Assembly (NCBI RefSeq): GCF_000255655.1
Contig: NZ_JH636434.1
Coordinates: 2,944,572-3,008,571, forward strand
Origin: Schlesneria paludicola DSM 18645
GTDB taxonomy: Bacteria > Planctomycetota > Planctomycetia > Planctomycetales > Planctomycetaceae
Length of the DNA stretch: 64,000 bases
Direction of reading: 5' to 3'
Position 1 is the first letter of the stretch. The number at the start of each line of letters is the position of its first letter. The notes beneath the pieces were generated by a model. The model worked only from the letters and a program-made list of their open reading frames with translations, was not told where the DNA came from and searched no databases. The position numbers and the translations under genes were made by a program. Of the stretch, positions 1 to 8,377 are shown one piece after another.

Positions 1-33
1 GCCGTTCAGCCGCACCGCTTCTGATCCAGCAAT

Positions 34-3000
34 TCACTTCACCGGTCGCAATGTGCTATCTGGATAAAGAACGACTTCCCAACGCACGGGCTCTCGTTTG
101 CCGCCCATCAGTTCCAATTGGGTGACTCCATTTGGGTGGCGAACCCGATGACCACCTCCAGGCTGAACTTCGATCACGGCCCCCTTGGCAGCCGCATCTT
201 TGACTTGTCCTCGATATCGGATTCGTTCGAGTTGATCAAAGTGGAATTGTCCAAGGTGGTCGGTTCTCGTTGTGATTGCCCGCTTATATTCTGCCTGAGA
301 CATTTCCACCGGGGCTATCTGAATTTCCGCACCGGATATCGGCTTCCCCGTATCCGATTCGATCAGAACTCCACTGGCACTGACTCCTGGCTTCAATTGC
401 ATCTCGACCGGACGATCCAGATCGACATTGAAACTCATTGCCCCCGCGAATTTCGCTGGCGAAGCAATCACGGTCAGCCGAACTGCCAGGGGTGTCATTC
501 GTTGATCAAGCGAAAGGCCGCGAAAGGTCGCGTAACCGTCCTCTGCCGTGACAGTCTCAAGCGTGAATGCGGTACTCGAACTGTTCGATTTTGTATTCAG
601 TTCGAAACTGACTTTTAACTGAACCGGTTGGCCGATCACGGGTGTCCCGTTGGGATCAAGAACTCGCATTCGCCAATCACGTCCGTTGGGCAGCGCGATG
701 ACCACTCGTCGAATCGGTGTCGTTTCATCGATCGCAACTTCGTCACTGATCGCCCAGACGCACGATCCGTCGCGAACCTCACGAGCACAGACACGATATC
801 GCCCCCCCAGTGGCACACGACTCAGGAACTGCGGCCCGCTGGATGCACCACTCGGATGAATAATGGCATTTGCTTCGTCGTGTGGTGGAAGCTGGAGAGC
901 AAATGTCGTCATGATCGCGCTGTCCGCCGGTGTCCCATCATGCCGCATAATTGAAGCGAAGATTCCTCCATCAGGACTCGTCGGCGCGAGAAAGACTTGC
1001 GGATCGTCGCCAGGAACAATTTCCAGATCACGCTGCTCGGCAATTCGATATCCCACCAAATCGGCGGCCCAGAATCGTAGCCTCGCTCCCACCGCCACAC
1101 TCAATCGAATTTCGTTCCCCTTCAGAATGAATGGACCGATATCACGATTCGCGTCCGGCAAATTGGAATGCTGCCACATCGCATACAGGGATCCTCGTGC
1201 GGGTGCATCGGGCGCGGTTCCCGTCAGTCGAATGACAACGTCTCGCATCGCCAGTAAAGGCTCGACGGCTGCCGGTTTGATGTGAAAGTCTTGAACCTGC
1301 ATCGATTCGCGAGCCACGATCTTCCGAGTTTGATCAGGAATCGCAAATGTGAGTTGCTCGTCCTGGACGACATTTTCGATCGAATAGAAGCCTGCGTCGT
1401 CGACTTCCACATCCACGCTTTGGTTGGACTGCCCCACCTGCCGTTGTAGGCCAAAAACCTGGACCTGGCGACCATTTCGTTGAATCTGGCGTAGCCGCTC
1501 AAGCTGTCCCGTCACATGCCCCGTCATTCGTAACGGCAGGTTGAGATGGATCACATGGTCCTTTTCGCCCGCTCGCAGTTCGATTGTCGCTGGACCATAC
1601 CCCTCGCGCAAGATGACGAAATGGTAGAGGGTGTCGTCACACAGCTCATTCAGATGAACAACCCCATTGCCTTCAGTCTCGCCGAAATCGACCCAACGAT
1701 CAGGCCGAACGCCATCGCTGGGGACCTGATTTGACACAGAGCGGTTGTTGCTGCTCCAAGACACAAGGACAAACCGAGCACCGGCAACAGGCTGGTTCGT
1801 GTCCGTGCCCAAAACCCTTACCACAGTGGGATGTGCCCGTTTCATCGTGACGACAAACGGGGCTTCTGCCGCAGATTGCAGCGAATCGTGGACGAACGAA
1901 TGTTCAAGTTCAAACCGCTGATAACCGGGAGCCTTCACTTGGAGACCGTAGTCTCCCAGACCAATGTGCTCGAACTGCAGTCGTCCCTGAGCATCCGCCT
2001 GAGACTCGATTGGAACGACTCCGGCGCTGGACGTCGATGCTCCATTCTTCACATTCAATTGGATTCGACTGAATGCCCCTGAAATCCGCTCGCCATCTTG
2101 ATTTCTGACAACGACCTGAACAGAGCGCCCTTTTGTCAGGACCAGTTCAATGACGTTGTCATGACCTCTTGGAATGACGGACACAATCGGCGAGACAACA
2201 GGAGCCCACCCCTCATGCGAAGCGACAATCCGCAACCGTGACGGCGCAAACTCGAAAGTCTTCCGAAACTCAGACAGAGATTCACCCGACGTATCCAATG
2301 CTCGCGTACTGGTCCAATTTCCATTGTGAGACAAGCTGTTAAGGCGTAGTTGCGGTCCAACCAACCTTCCGTCGTCGAATCGAACTCGGATCTCGACGGG
2401 AACGCGCTGTTCTTGTCCGTTCGCACTTAAGCGATCATTTGTTGACGTTCGTTCACCGCCGATCAGCTCGGAATCATCCGCCGGTGGAACCAGGATTCCT
2501 CGGGCCTCAAGTTCCAAATGAGCCAGCGTGTCGACCCGTTCTTTCGGCGTGATCAATCGAGCCGCTGCCGTCACTGCAAGGTCAGTTCCTCGCTGAAGGA
2601 CCACTGCAAATAATACGATCATCAGCACGAGTCCAAACAAACTTCCCCAGGACACTTTCACTCGCGGCGCCCTTTCCGGCGCGACCAAACGTTGCACCCG
2701 ATCAGTTAACTCGCTGTTTCCCGGAGCAGGATCAGCGAATCCAAGCATTGCTCCGGCTGCGATGTCAGTCGTAGGCGGTCGCACCACCTGTACAGCCGAA
2801 GCGACATCGACGAGCACCCGGGCAACCGTTAACGGGCGTCCGCACAGTTGCACCGCCAATGCATCACAGCAGGCCTCGCGCTCGATCCGAATCTGACGGC
2901 TGATCCACCAGGTAGCAGGGTTAAAGAAGAGCAGTGACTCAATCACCATTTGGGTCAGGCTTGCCAGTGCGTCCCATCGATGAACGTGAGCCAACTCATG

Positions 3001-3699
3001 CGCAATGATGATACGCCACTGTTCAAGTGGAACACCGAACATCATGGCAGGCGGTACGAGGATTGTGGGCCAGATGATGCCAATTACCGCTGGAACCGAG
3101 ACATTTTCGCAGACCATCAAGCGAATCTTGTTTCGCAGGCCAAGCCGTTCCGCAAATTCCTTCGCAATCGATTCGAGCGGTGCCAGGCCGAAGCGCGTTG
3201 CGTGCGATGCAGGCAAAGACCATGTCCGAACCATCGCATATCCCGTGAGTCCGCGGAACAGCATGATCGACGCAATGACAAACCAAGCTCCTGTCAGCCA
3301 CACGGTAACACGTCGATCGATTCGCATCGACGAAACATTGGCGACCCCATGGGGCGGAACTTCCCACCGAGGGTCGTTTGACATGTCGGCCTGTACGCGT
3401 CCTGCCACGGCGGAACGCGGATCGCCTGAAGTGATCAGCGCGGTCGAAATGGCGGCGCTGGATGCGGGGGCGCTGACATGAAGCCTCAATATCGACCATG
3501 TCACAAAAACAGCCAGCACGACCGTGATCAAGCCACCGCACGCAATTCGATATCGCAATTCGGCGTGGCGAGCAGGAAGGGTGCCCAACGCGACTTGAAC
3601 GCCCATGCCAATCAGTCCCGCCTGCCATAGGCTATGTGCGAGCACCCAAACACACGTCTCACTTGCTGCCATCGCAGCATCGCTCAAGATCTGTGACAT
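34..3699 (-). CDS. BlaR1-like M56 membrane metallopeptidase with long regulatory-like extension
   Basis: About 1221 residues. The N-terminal 370 residues form a BlaR1/MecR1-type integral membrane peptidase: several hydrophobic segments, the zinc motif HELAH near residue 234, and the downstream EREACCDALA segment that supplies the third ligand. A further membrane segment near 360-380 is followed by about 800 residues of beta-rich repeats resembling carboxypeptidase-regulatory-like (CarboxypepD_reg) modules. No penicillin-binding sensor domain is visible, so the ligand is unlikely to be a simple beta-lactam. It lies downstream of and codirectional with the BlaI-type repressor, which members of this family cleave on signal. 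A GTG/ATG ORF extends 16 codons further (to 3747), but an AGGA box 7 nt before the ATG at 3699 favours this start. Peptidase assignment is confident; the signal and the role of the repeats are unknown. Confidence 0.88.
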   Translation of the reverse strand: MSQILSDAAMAASETCVWVLAHSLWQAGLIGMGVQVALGTLPARHAELRYRIACGGLITVVLAVFVTWSILRLHVSAPASSAAISTALITSGDPRSAVAGRVQADMSNDPRWEVPPHGVANVSSMRIDRRVTVWLTGAWFVIASIMLFRGLTGYAMVRTWSLPASHATRFGLAPLESIAKEFAERLGLRNKIRLMVCENVSVPAVIGIIWPTILVPPAMMFGVPLEQWRIIIAHELAHVHRWDALASLTQMVIESLLFFNPATWWISRQIRIEREACCDALAVQLCGRPLTVARVLVDVASAVQVVRPPTTDIAAGAMLGFADPAPGNSELTDRVQRLVAPERAPRVKVSWGSLFGLVLMIVLFAVVLQRGTDLAVTAAARLITPKERVDTLAHLELEARGILVPPADDSELIGGERTSTNDRLSANGQEQRVPVEIRVRFDDGRLVGPQLRLNSLSHNGNWTSTRALDTSGESLSEFRKTFEFAPSRLRIVASHEGWAPVVSPIVSVIPRGHDNVIELVLTKGRSVQVVVRNQDGERISGAFSRIQLNVKNGASTSSAGVVPIESQADAQGRLQFEHIGLGDYGLQVKAPGYQRFELEHSFVHDSLQSAAEAPFVVTMKRAHPTVVRVLGTDTNQPVAGARFVLVSWSSNNRSVSNQVPSDGVRPDRWVDFGETEGNGVVHLNELCDDTLYHFVILREGYGPATIELRAGEKDHVIHLNLPLRMTGHVTGQLERLRQIQRNGRQVQVFGLQRQVGQSNQSVDVEVDDAGFYSIENVVQDEQLTFAIPDQTRKIVARESMQVQDFHIKPAAVEPLLAMRDVVIRLTGTAPDAPARGSLYAMWQHSNLPDANRDIGPFILKGNEIRLSVAVGARLRFWAADLVGYRIAEQRDLEIVPGDDPQVFLAPTSPDGGIFASIMRHDGTPADSAIMTTFALQLPPHDEANAIIHPSGASSGPQFLSRVPLGGRYRVCAREVRDGSCVWAISDEVAIDETTPIRRVVIALPNGRDWRMRVLDPNGTPVIGQPVQLKVSFELNTKSNSSSTAFTLETVTAEDGYATFRGLSLDQRMTPLAVRLTVIASPAKFAGAMSFNVDLDRPVEMQLKPGVSASGVLIESDTGKPISGAEIQIAPVEMSQAEYKRAITTRTDHLGQFHFDQLERIRYRGQVKDAAAKGAVIEVQPGGGHRVRHPNGVTQLELMGGKREPVRWEVVLYPDSTLRPVK

Positions 3700-3803
3700 G
3701 ATCAGTTCCTGGGAGTCGCTCTCGATAGATTCGGCCAAAACCGCCATCTCAGGGCGGATGTTGGAAACGATTCAAACGTGGATCTGCGTGACTCGATCAA
3801 TCT

Positions 3804-3895
3804 GTTGAAGTCAGCGGGACAGGCACCTTGGCATTCACGATGTCATGGCGTTATTTAATCTGCCGGAGGCAGGCCCCGTTACTTCAACAGGCTGC
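3804..3895. repeat. Dispersed imperfect palindromic repeat, copy 1
   Basis: A 92-bp element whose ends are near-inverted (GTTGAAGTCAGCGGG at the left, CCCGTTACTTCAAC then AGGCTGC at the right). A related element with the same order of blocks, including TGGCGTTA-TTAATCTG in the middle, lies at 8074-8157, and part of the right end recurs at 51480-51497. It sits between the BlaI and M56 genes on their shared transcript. It has no coding capacity. Confidence 0.6.
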
Positions 3896-3913
3896 TATCC
3901 AGCGATTGCGAGG

Positions 3914-4321
3914 TCAGGATTTCTTGTTACGAGCTTCCAGGTCGTCAATTAGTCGGCGAAGTTCATCAATCTCGGCACGATCAACGGCATCGTCGTGCAG
4001 AAGATGCTGCAGAGCGGCGCGCCGACTCCCACCGAATACTTTGGTCACCAACCTGGACAACAGCGGAACCACGATCTTCTCACGACTCACCAGGGGCTTA
4101 AAGATATGCGCCAGCCCGTCTCGCTCGTCCGCAACGCAGAGCAGACCTTTCTTGTGCATCACTTGCATGACAGACAAGACCGACGTGTAGGCACGTTCCT
4201 TGCCGTCAGACAAGCGCTCCATGACCTGGCGAACGGTGGCAGGGCCGTGTTCCCAAAGTGCCCCCAGAATCTGTAGCTCAAACTCCGCAGGTTCAGTGTA
4301 AGCCGCCTTTTTCTTTGCCAT
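3914..4321 (-). CDS. blaI: BlaI/MecI/CopY-family transcriptional repressor
   Basis: About 135 residues, the normal length for the family. Residues 10-75 carry the winged-helix segment (FELQILGALWEHGPATVRQV, then a TSVLSVMQVMHKKGLL recognition/wing region), and the C-terminal third is a charged helical dimerisation region. The reading frame is open further upstream to 4369, but those codons lie inside the tandem operator. The ATG at 4321 has an AGGAG box 7 nt upstream, so it is the better start. The repressor would block its own promoter and that of the M56 peptidase gene immediately downstream, and be inactivated when the peptidase is triggered. Two palindromes overlapping the promoter fit autoregulation. 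Confidence 0.92.
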   Translation of the reverse strand: MAKKKAAYTEPAEFELQILGALWEHGPATVRQVMERLSDGKERAYTSVLSVMQVMHKKGLLCVADERDGLAHIFKPLVSREKIVVPLLSRLVTKVFGGSRRAALQHLLHDDAVDRAEIDELRRLIDDLEARNKKS

Positions 4322-4343
4322 CATGCCGCTCCTGTATTGGACG

Positions 4344-4385
4344 TACTGCAAATACAGTATGTACTGCAAATACAGTAGAAGTCAA
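4344..4385 (-). promoter_or_regulatory. Promoter with two tandem BlaI-type operators
   Basis: Two exact copies of the palindrome TACTGCAAATACAGTA lie at 4344-4359 and 4362-4377, spaced 18 bp start to start. On the minus strand a -35 box TTGACT (4380-4385) and a -10 box CATACT (4356-4361) are separated by 18 bp. One operator fills the spacer and the other covers the -10 and start region. The form TACTG-N6-CAGTA matches the half-sites known for BlaI/MecI/CopY repressors. It controls the repressor-peptidase transcript and may also affect the divergent gene at 4646. Confidence 0.8.
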
Positions 4386-4645
4386 GCAGAGAATCTGATT
4401 CTCTTCGACGCGCGATGAAAAACCGGGCGGGATCGAGTATTTTCCTGGATGTTTCCAAGTCGTCTTCGAACCTGAACTGACAGGCAGATGAAATCATGAA
4501 AAGCGCGACCAACTCGCTCGCGGGCGTATCTCATGAATTTGTCGGTCCAGGATCGTGGTACCACTAGCCAGTCACACAGTATGTGCGAGGATGGAACCAT
4601 CTTTCGGCTCCATCCTCACTTCACTTAATGGAAGAGACTCACAAC

Positions 4646-5215
4646 ATGGCGCGTAAGATTTTGATGCCGATCGGTGATGCCACCGAGGTCATGGACACCC
4701 TGTATCCCATCTTCCGTCTTCAAGAAGACGGTTACGAAGTCGTCGTCACCGGCCCGGAAGCGCGACTGTATCACGGCGTGATGCACGAAATTCCACCTGA
4801 TGCGAACATCCCGTGGGACATCACACGCGAGCAACCGGCCTATCACGTCCGGGCCACGATTGCGTTCCGCGATGTTCGGCCCGAGGAGTACTTCGCGGTC
4901 TTGTTCTCTGGCGGTCGCGCTCCTGAATATCTGCGTTACGACGAACACCTGCTGGCCATCACGCGTCATTTCTTCGAAGCCGGCAAACCGATCGCAATGC
5001 TGTGCCACGGCGTCGAGATTCCCGCGGCCGCGGGTTGTCTGCATGGCCGAAAAGGCACCACCGTGCCGAAGTGCGCTCTCGACATCACGCAGTTCGGCGG
5101 CACCTATGTCGATGAAGATGTGGTCGTTGATGGAAACCTGGTCAGTTGCCGAGGCTGGCCTCAGAATGGTCCATTCATGGGCGAGTTCTGCAAGCTGCTG
5201 CGATCGGTCGGCTGA
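4646..5215 (+). CDS. DJ-1/PfpI family protein
   Basis: 189 residues, typical of bacterial PfpI/YhbO-like proteins with a flavodoxin-like fold. The nucleophile-elbow cysteine is C120 followed by H121 (AMLCHG), and the SGGRAPEYLR segment near 88-97 corresponds to the conserved PGG..PE.LR region. Family members are described as intracellular proteases, chaperones or glyoxalase/deglycase enzymes; which applies here cannot be told. The ATG at 4646 follows GGAAGAG; an in-frame ATG at 4628 and further upstream codons lack family similarity. It is transcribed away from the blaI operator region and converges with the isomerase gene at 5331. Confidence 0.88.
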   Translation: MARKILMPIGDATEVMDTLYPIFRLQEDGYEVVVTGPEARLYHGVMHEIPPDANIPWDITREQPAYHVRATIAFRDVRPEEYFAVLFSGGRAPEYLRYDEHLLAITRHFFEAGKPIAMLCHGVEIPAAAGCLHGRKGTTVPKCALDITQFGGTYVDEDVVVDGNLVSCRGWPQNGPFMGEFCKLLRSVG

Positions 5216-5275
5216 CCCGACGCTCATGACAGAATGATACGAGCACCAGCTGAGTACTTCTGGCCTTGTTTGAAA

Positions 5276-5306
5276 TGTGTGCCACTTGCACAGCGAGTGG
5301 CACACA
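5276..5306. terminator. Perfect 11-bp hairpin between convergent genes
   Basis: TGTGTGCCACT (5276-5286) and AGTGGCACACA (5296-5306) form a perfect 11-bp stem with a 9-nt loop. It lies between the stop codons of two convergent genes, a natural place for a bidirectional terminator. There is no U-tract on either side, so termination activity is only an inference. Confidence 0.5.
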
Positions 5307-5330
5307 GGGTCTTCAATTCGCGACGCACTT

Positions 5331-6170
5331 TTACGTCGATTCATGACGGATGAGCGGCCCGAAATAGTCCGCACAACCACGCGCGAATGCACGGGCGGCA
5401 TCGGCGGACTGCGTCCCTTGTGCCTGATGGATCGTGAACGTGCCGTCGTAGCCGATTTGCTTCAAGGCAGACGCAACCGCTTCGAAATCCACTCCGCCTG
5501 GCGTCCACGGATCGAGATGATCAAACCGGACATTCCCGCGACAAAACGTCGGCAACTCGTCGGTGCCCGCCACGTTCAGCCGATGATTCTGCACATAGAC
5601 ATTTACCAGATACGGACGAAGTGCCCGCAGCGTCTCGAGCCCGTACGACTGTCCGTTTAACAACAGATTCGCGGGCTCATAGATCAGTCCGAAGTTCGGC
5701 TGATCGATTTCCGCAATCACCTTCAACATCGGCTCGACCTCTTCGAATAGCGACGTGGTATGGCACTGATGCGCCAGCCGCATGCCGCGTCGTGCCGCTT
5801 GCACCGCTGCCTGCCGGGCAAACGGAATATCCTTTCGATCTTTCAAGCAGACTCGAACCAGCGTACATCCGACAGCCTCGGCAACGTCCAGGCTGGGCTC
5901 AATGTTTCGTAGGCTGTCTGGTCCATGATCATTGTTGAGCGGCACGTTGAAATCGGCCGTCACCATCGAAACAAACAAGCCCGCGTCTTCCACACAACGC
6001 CGCATCTCTATCAGTCGAGACCTGGGGGTGTCGACTCCACCGGCACTGGCGCGAAGACAGACCGCCTGATAGCCAGTCTCTTTCGCGATACGAACAAGCT
6101 CTTCAAATGGGACAAAGAGCTTTGTCTTGCACGGAGCTTCCACGATACGAACAGACAACGAGAGTTTCAT
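5331..6170 (-). CDS. Sugar phosphate isomerase/epimerase-like TIM barrel protein
   Basis: 279 residues from the ATG at 6170 (MKLSLSVRIVE). The ORF is open upstream to 6329, but those 53 residues are basic and low in similarity to the family. The protein has the pattern of the xylose isomerase-like/AP endonuclease 2 TIM barrel (IolE, IolI, Hyi group): a GYQAVCLRASAG strand early on, a FGLIYEPANLLLNG metal-site strand near 175, a VYVQNHR strand, and a C-terminal GYDGTFTIHQAQG segment. Planctomycetes carry many such paralogs, often in sugar or inositol degradation. There is no partner enzyme nearby that fixes the substrate. It is probably cytoplasmic. Confidence 0.82.
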   Translation of the reverse strand: MKLSLSVRIVEAPCKTKLFVPFEELVRIAKETGYQAVCLRASAGGVDTPRSRLIEMRRCVEDAGLFVSMVTADFNVPLNNDHGPDSLRNIEPSLDVAEAVGCTLVRVCLKDRKDIPFARQAAVQAARRGMRLAHQCHTTSLFEEVEPMLKVIAEIDQPNFGLIYEPANLLLNGQSYGLETLRALRPYLVNVYVQNHRLNVAGTDELPTFCRGNVRFDHLDPWTPGGVDFEAVASALKQIGYDGTFTIHQAQGTQSADAARAFARGCADYFGPLIRHEST

Positions 6171-6477
6171 GAGTGTCAGATCCGAATGAACGTGAGCAAA
6201 GTTCCCGATTCGCGAGCGCGCTGTCGAACGAAGGTGGCCGCGCGAACGGTTCGCAGTGAAAGAGACAACGATCCTTGTCAGTTTACCGGCGATTCGATGG
6301 ACTTGCGATTCGATCGGAAGGCGCATCATCCAATGAGATGATTCGACCTGAAAACGCTGCGTTGTTATGCGCCAAAGAGATCTCTGGGCGAATTCCGATC
6401 TGCGCTGGGAACTTCCGCAACGGCGTGTATGATGCGAATCCGGTTTCTCGCCGCTCCCTCAACCAACTGAATGTCCT
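6171..6477. other. Divergent intergenic region
   Basis: About 307 bp between the leftward isomerase and the rightward transporter. The only promoter-like element I see is TATGAT at about 6429, roughly 50 bp before the transporter start, without a clear -35 box. Nothing else is recognisable. Confidence 0.4.
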
Positions 6478-7992
6478 ATGACTGCTTCAACCAACTCGCC
6501 GCCGTTGGAAGGTCCTTTGCGTACAGAGAATCGCCTCACCAATTCCGGCCGAATCCTGATGTTGATCACCGCATTTCTGGGTTGGATGTGTGCCGGATTT
6601 CTCTTGTCGATCACGTCGGTCGCCCTGCAGCCGGCGGCAATTGACCTGTTGGCCCGGACAGGCCAACTCGATCAGGCCCGCTACTTTGAACTCAGCACGC
6701 GTTCCAAACAGAAACCAGGAAGCCCCTCAGCCTCCAGCGTTCCACTCACCGAGACCGACACGCTGGAACTTCAACGCGGAAACATTCTCGTCGGAGAATG
6801 GGTGGCCTGGCTCAAGTGTGCATTTCTGTTTGGTGCCGCCTTGGGCGGTCTCTGTTTCGGCGCAATCGGGGATCGATTCGGACGAACCAAAGGGATGGGC
6901 CTGGCGATTCTGACCTATTCGATCATGGCCGGTGCCGGCTATTTTTCGGCGCGCCCGGTCGACCTGCTGGTTTGCTGGTTTCTGGCGTGTATGGGCGTCG
7001 GTGGCATGTGGCCCAACGGAGTCGCGCTCGTCGCCGAAGCCTGGTCCAGCCTCTCACGCACCGCATCGGCCGGCATCATCGGTTCTGCGGCGAACATCGG
7101 CATCTACGCCATGTCGTCACTGATGATCTACTATCCTCCTGTACCGAGCGGGGCAGGGGCCTCGGTTTCGAAGATGTTTCTGTCCCTGACCAATTTCCAA
7201 GGCGGCCTGTCATTCACAAAAGTGGCGCCCGTCCCCACCGACTGGCACTGGGTCATGATCTTCGCAGCGGTTCCGGCCGTACTGGGGCTCTTTTCGCTGA
7301 TCGCGGTGCCCGAATCACCACTCTGGCTGGCGCGTCGTGCCGCTGTTGATTCGACGGCCAAAGGCGCAGCAGGAAAAAACGCGGTAGGGACACGAGAAAT
7401 CTTTCGGCCCCCCTACCTGTGGATCACGATCATCGGAATTTCCCTGGCAACGATTCCGATCATCGGTGGATGGGGCAGTTCGGACTGGATGGTTCAGTGG
7501 GCAGATCGAGTCGGCGATACGAATCCGTCCCTCAAAGCCGACGTCAATCGCGCCCGGGCGTTTACAGGAATCGTGGGTTGCTTGCTGGGCGGCTGGATCG
7601 CCAGTCTTGTCGGCCGACGACTCACCTATTTCCTGACCAGCCTGGGTGCGCTGTGCCTCGCTCAGTACATCTTTCGATTCGTTGTCCCGACGGACGCGTC
7701 GTTCTTGTGGTGGGTCAGTGCGCTGGGACTCGTCAATGGCATCTACTTCGGCTGGCTGCCCTTTTGCTTGCCCGAGCTCTTCCCAACGCGAGCCCGTTCG
7801 GCGGGTGCCGGAGTAAGCTTCAATTTCGGACGAATCCTGACAGCCGTCACGGTCTTCGCCACCGGTGCCCTGATGAGCTATTTCAAAGGGGACTATGCCG
7901 AAATCGGCCGCGTGACCAGCCTGGTCTACGCCATCGGCCTGGTCGTCATCTGGTTCGCCCCTGACACGTCGAAGAATCGACTGGAAGACTGA
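6478..7992 (+). CDS. MFS transporter
   Basis: 504 residues, a normal length for a major facilitator with 12 membrane segments. The first segment begins near residue 26 (RILMLITAFLGWMCAGFLL). The diagnostic cytoplasmic loop motif GAIGDRFGRTKGM follows the second segment, and a second-half counterpart GGWIASLVGRRLTY is present. An unusually long polar loop of about 55 residues (roughly 58-110) separates the first two membrane segments. The general look is that of the metabolite:H+ symporter/sialate-hexuronate type carriers, but the substrate cannot be read from sequence. It is an inner membrane protein, transcribed divergently from the sugar isomerase-like gene, which may hint at a sugar-related substrate. 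Confidence 0.9.
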   Translation: MTASTNSPPLEGPLRTENRLTNSGRILMLITAFLGWMCAGFLLSITSVALQPAAIDLLARTGQLDQARYFELSTRSKQKPGSPSASSVPLTETDTLELQRGNILVGEWVAWLKCAFLFGAALGGLCFGAIGDRFGRTKGMGLAILTYSIMAGAGYFSARPVDLLVCWFLACMGVGGMWPNGVALVAEAWSSLSRTASAGIIGSAANIGIYAMSSLMIYYPPVPSGAGASVSKMFLSLTNFQGGLSFTKVAPVPTDWHWVMIFAAVPAVLGLFSLIAVPESPLWLARRAAVDSTAKGAAGKNAVGTREIFRPPYLWITIIGISLATIPIIGGWGSSDWMVQWADRVGDTNPSLKADVNRARAFTGIVGCLLGGWIASLVGRRLTYFLTSLGALCLAQYIFRFVVPTDASFLWWVSALGLVNGIYFGWLPFCLPELFPTRARSAGAGVSFNFGRILTAVTVFATGALMSYFKGDYAEIGRVTSLVYAIGLVVIWFAPDTSKNRLED

Positions 7993-8022
7993 CGCTCGGT
8001 TGAAATTGCGGAACAGGTGTCG

Positions 8023-8050
8023 TGGCTTTCCCCAAGCCATGGCGTTTTTT
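8023..8050 (+). terminator. Probable intrinsic terminator after the MFS gene
   Basis: TGGCTT (8023-8028) and AAGCCA (8034-8039) form a 6-bp stem with a 5-nt loop, followed after five bases by TTTTTT (8045-8050). The position 31 bp past the transporter stop codon fits. The short stem and the gap before the U-tract lower confidence. Confidence 0.45.
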
Positions 8051-8073
8051 GATCTTGCCAGAGTGATCAGCCA

Positions 8074-8157
8074 GTTGAAGTAAGCGGGACGGCGTTCACA
8101 ATGTCGTGGCGTTACTTAATCTGGCCGAAGCCAGTCTCCGTTACGTCAACAGGCTGC
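8074..8157. repeat. Dispersed imperfect palindromic repeat, copy 2
   Basis: An 84-bp relative of the element at 3804-3895, beginning GTTGAAGTAAGCGGGAC and ending GTTACGTCAACAGGCTGC. The middle block TGGCGTTACTTAATCTG is shared. The segment just before it (8040-8063, ATGGCGTTTTTTGATCTTGCC) resembles the middle block again, as if from a partial tandem copy. The rest of the 7993-8377 gap shows no gene. Confidence 0.6.
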
Positions 8158-8377
8158 CAGTCCCCGATGTTCAATACGCGTCTCATTCCCAGGCTGCGAT
8201 ATTGCATTGCAAAAAGAGGTCGCCGAGTCTGGATTCTTCAGGTCGTACTGATACCTGAGTTGTTTGCAAATCGAAGTTGAACAACCCTTGGCAACAGCAT
8301 AAGCTAACGTTGATATATTTGAGCCCCTCACTCCCTCCTGATCTCGCTCGGTCGGGACGGCTAAGGCAACGGTTTCG

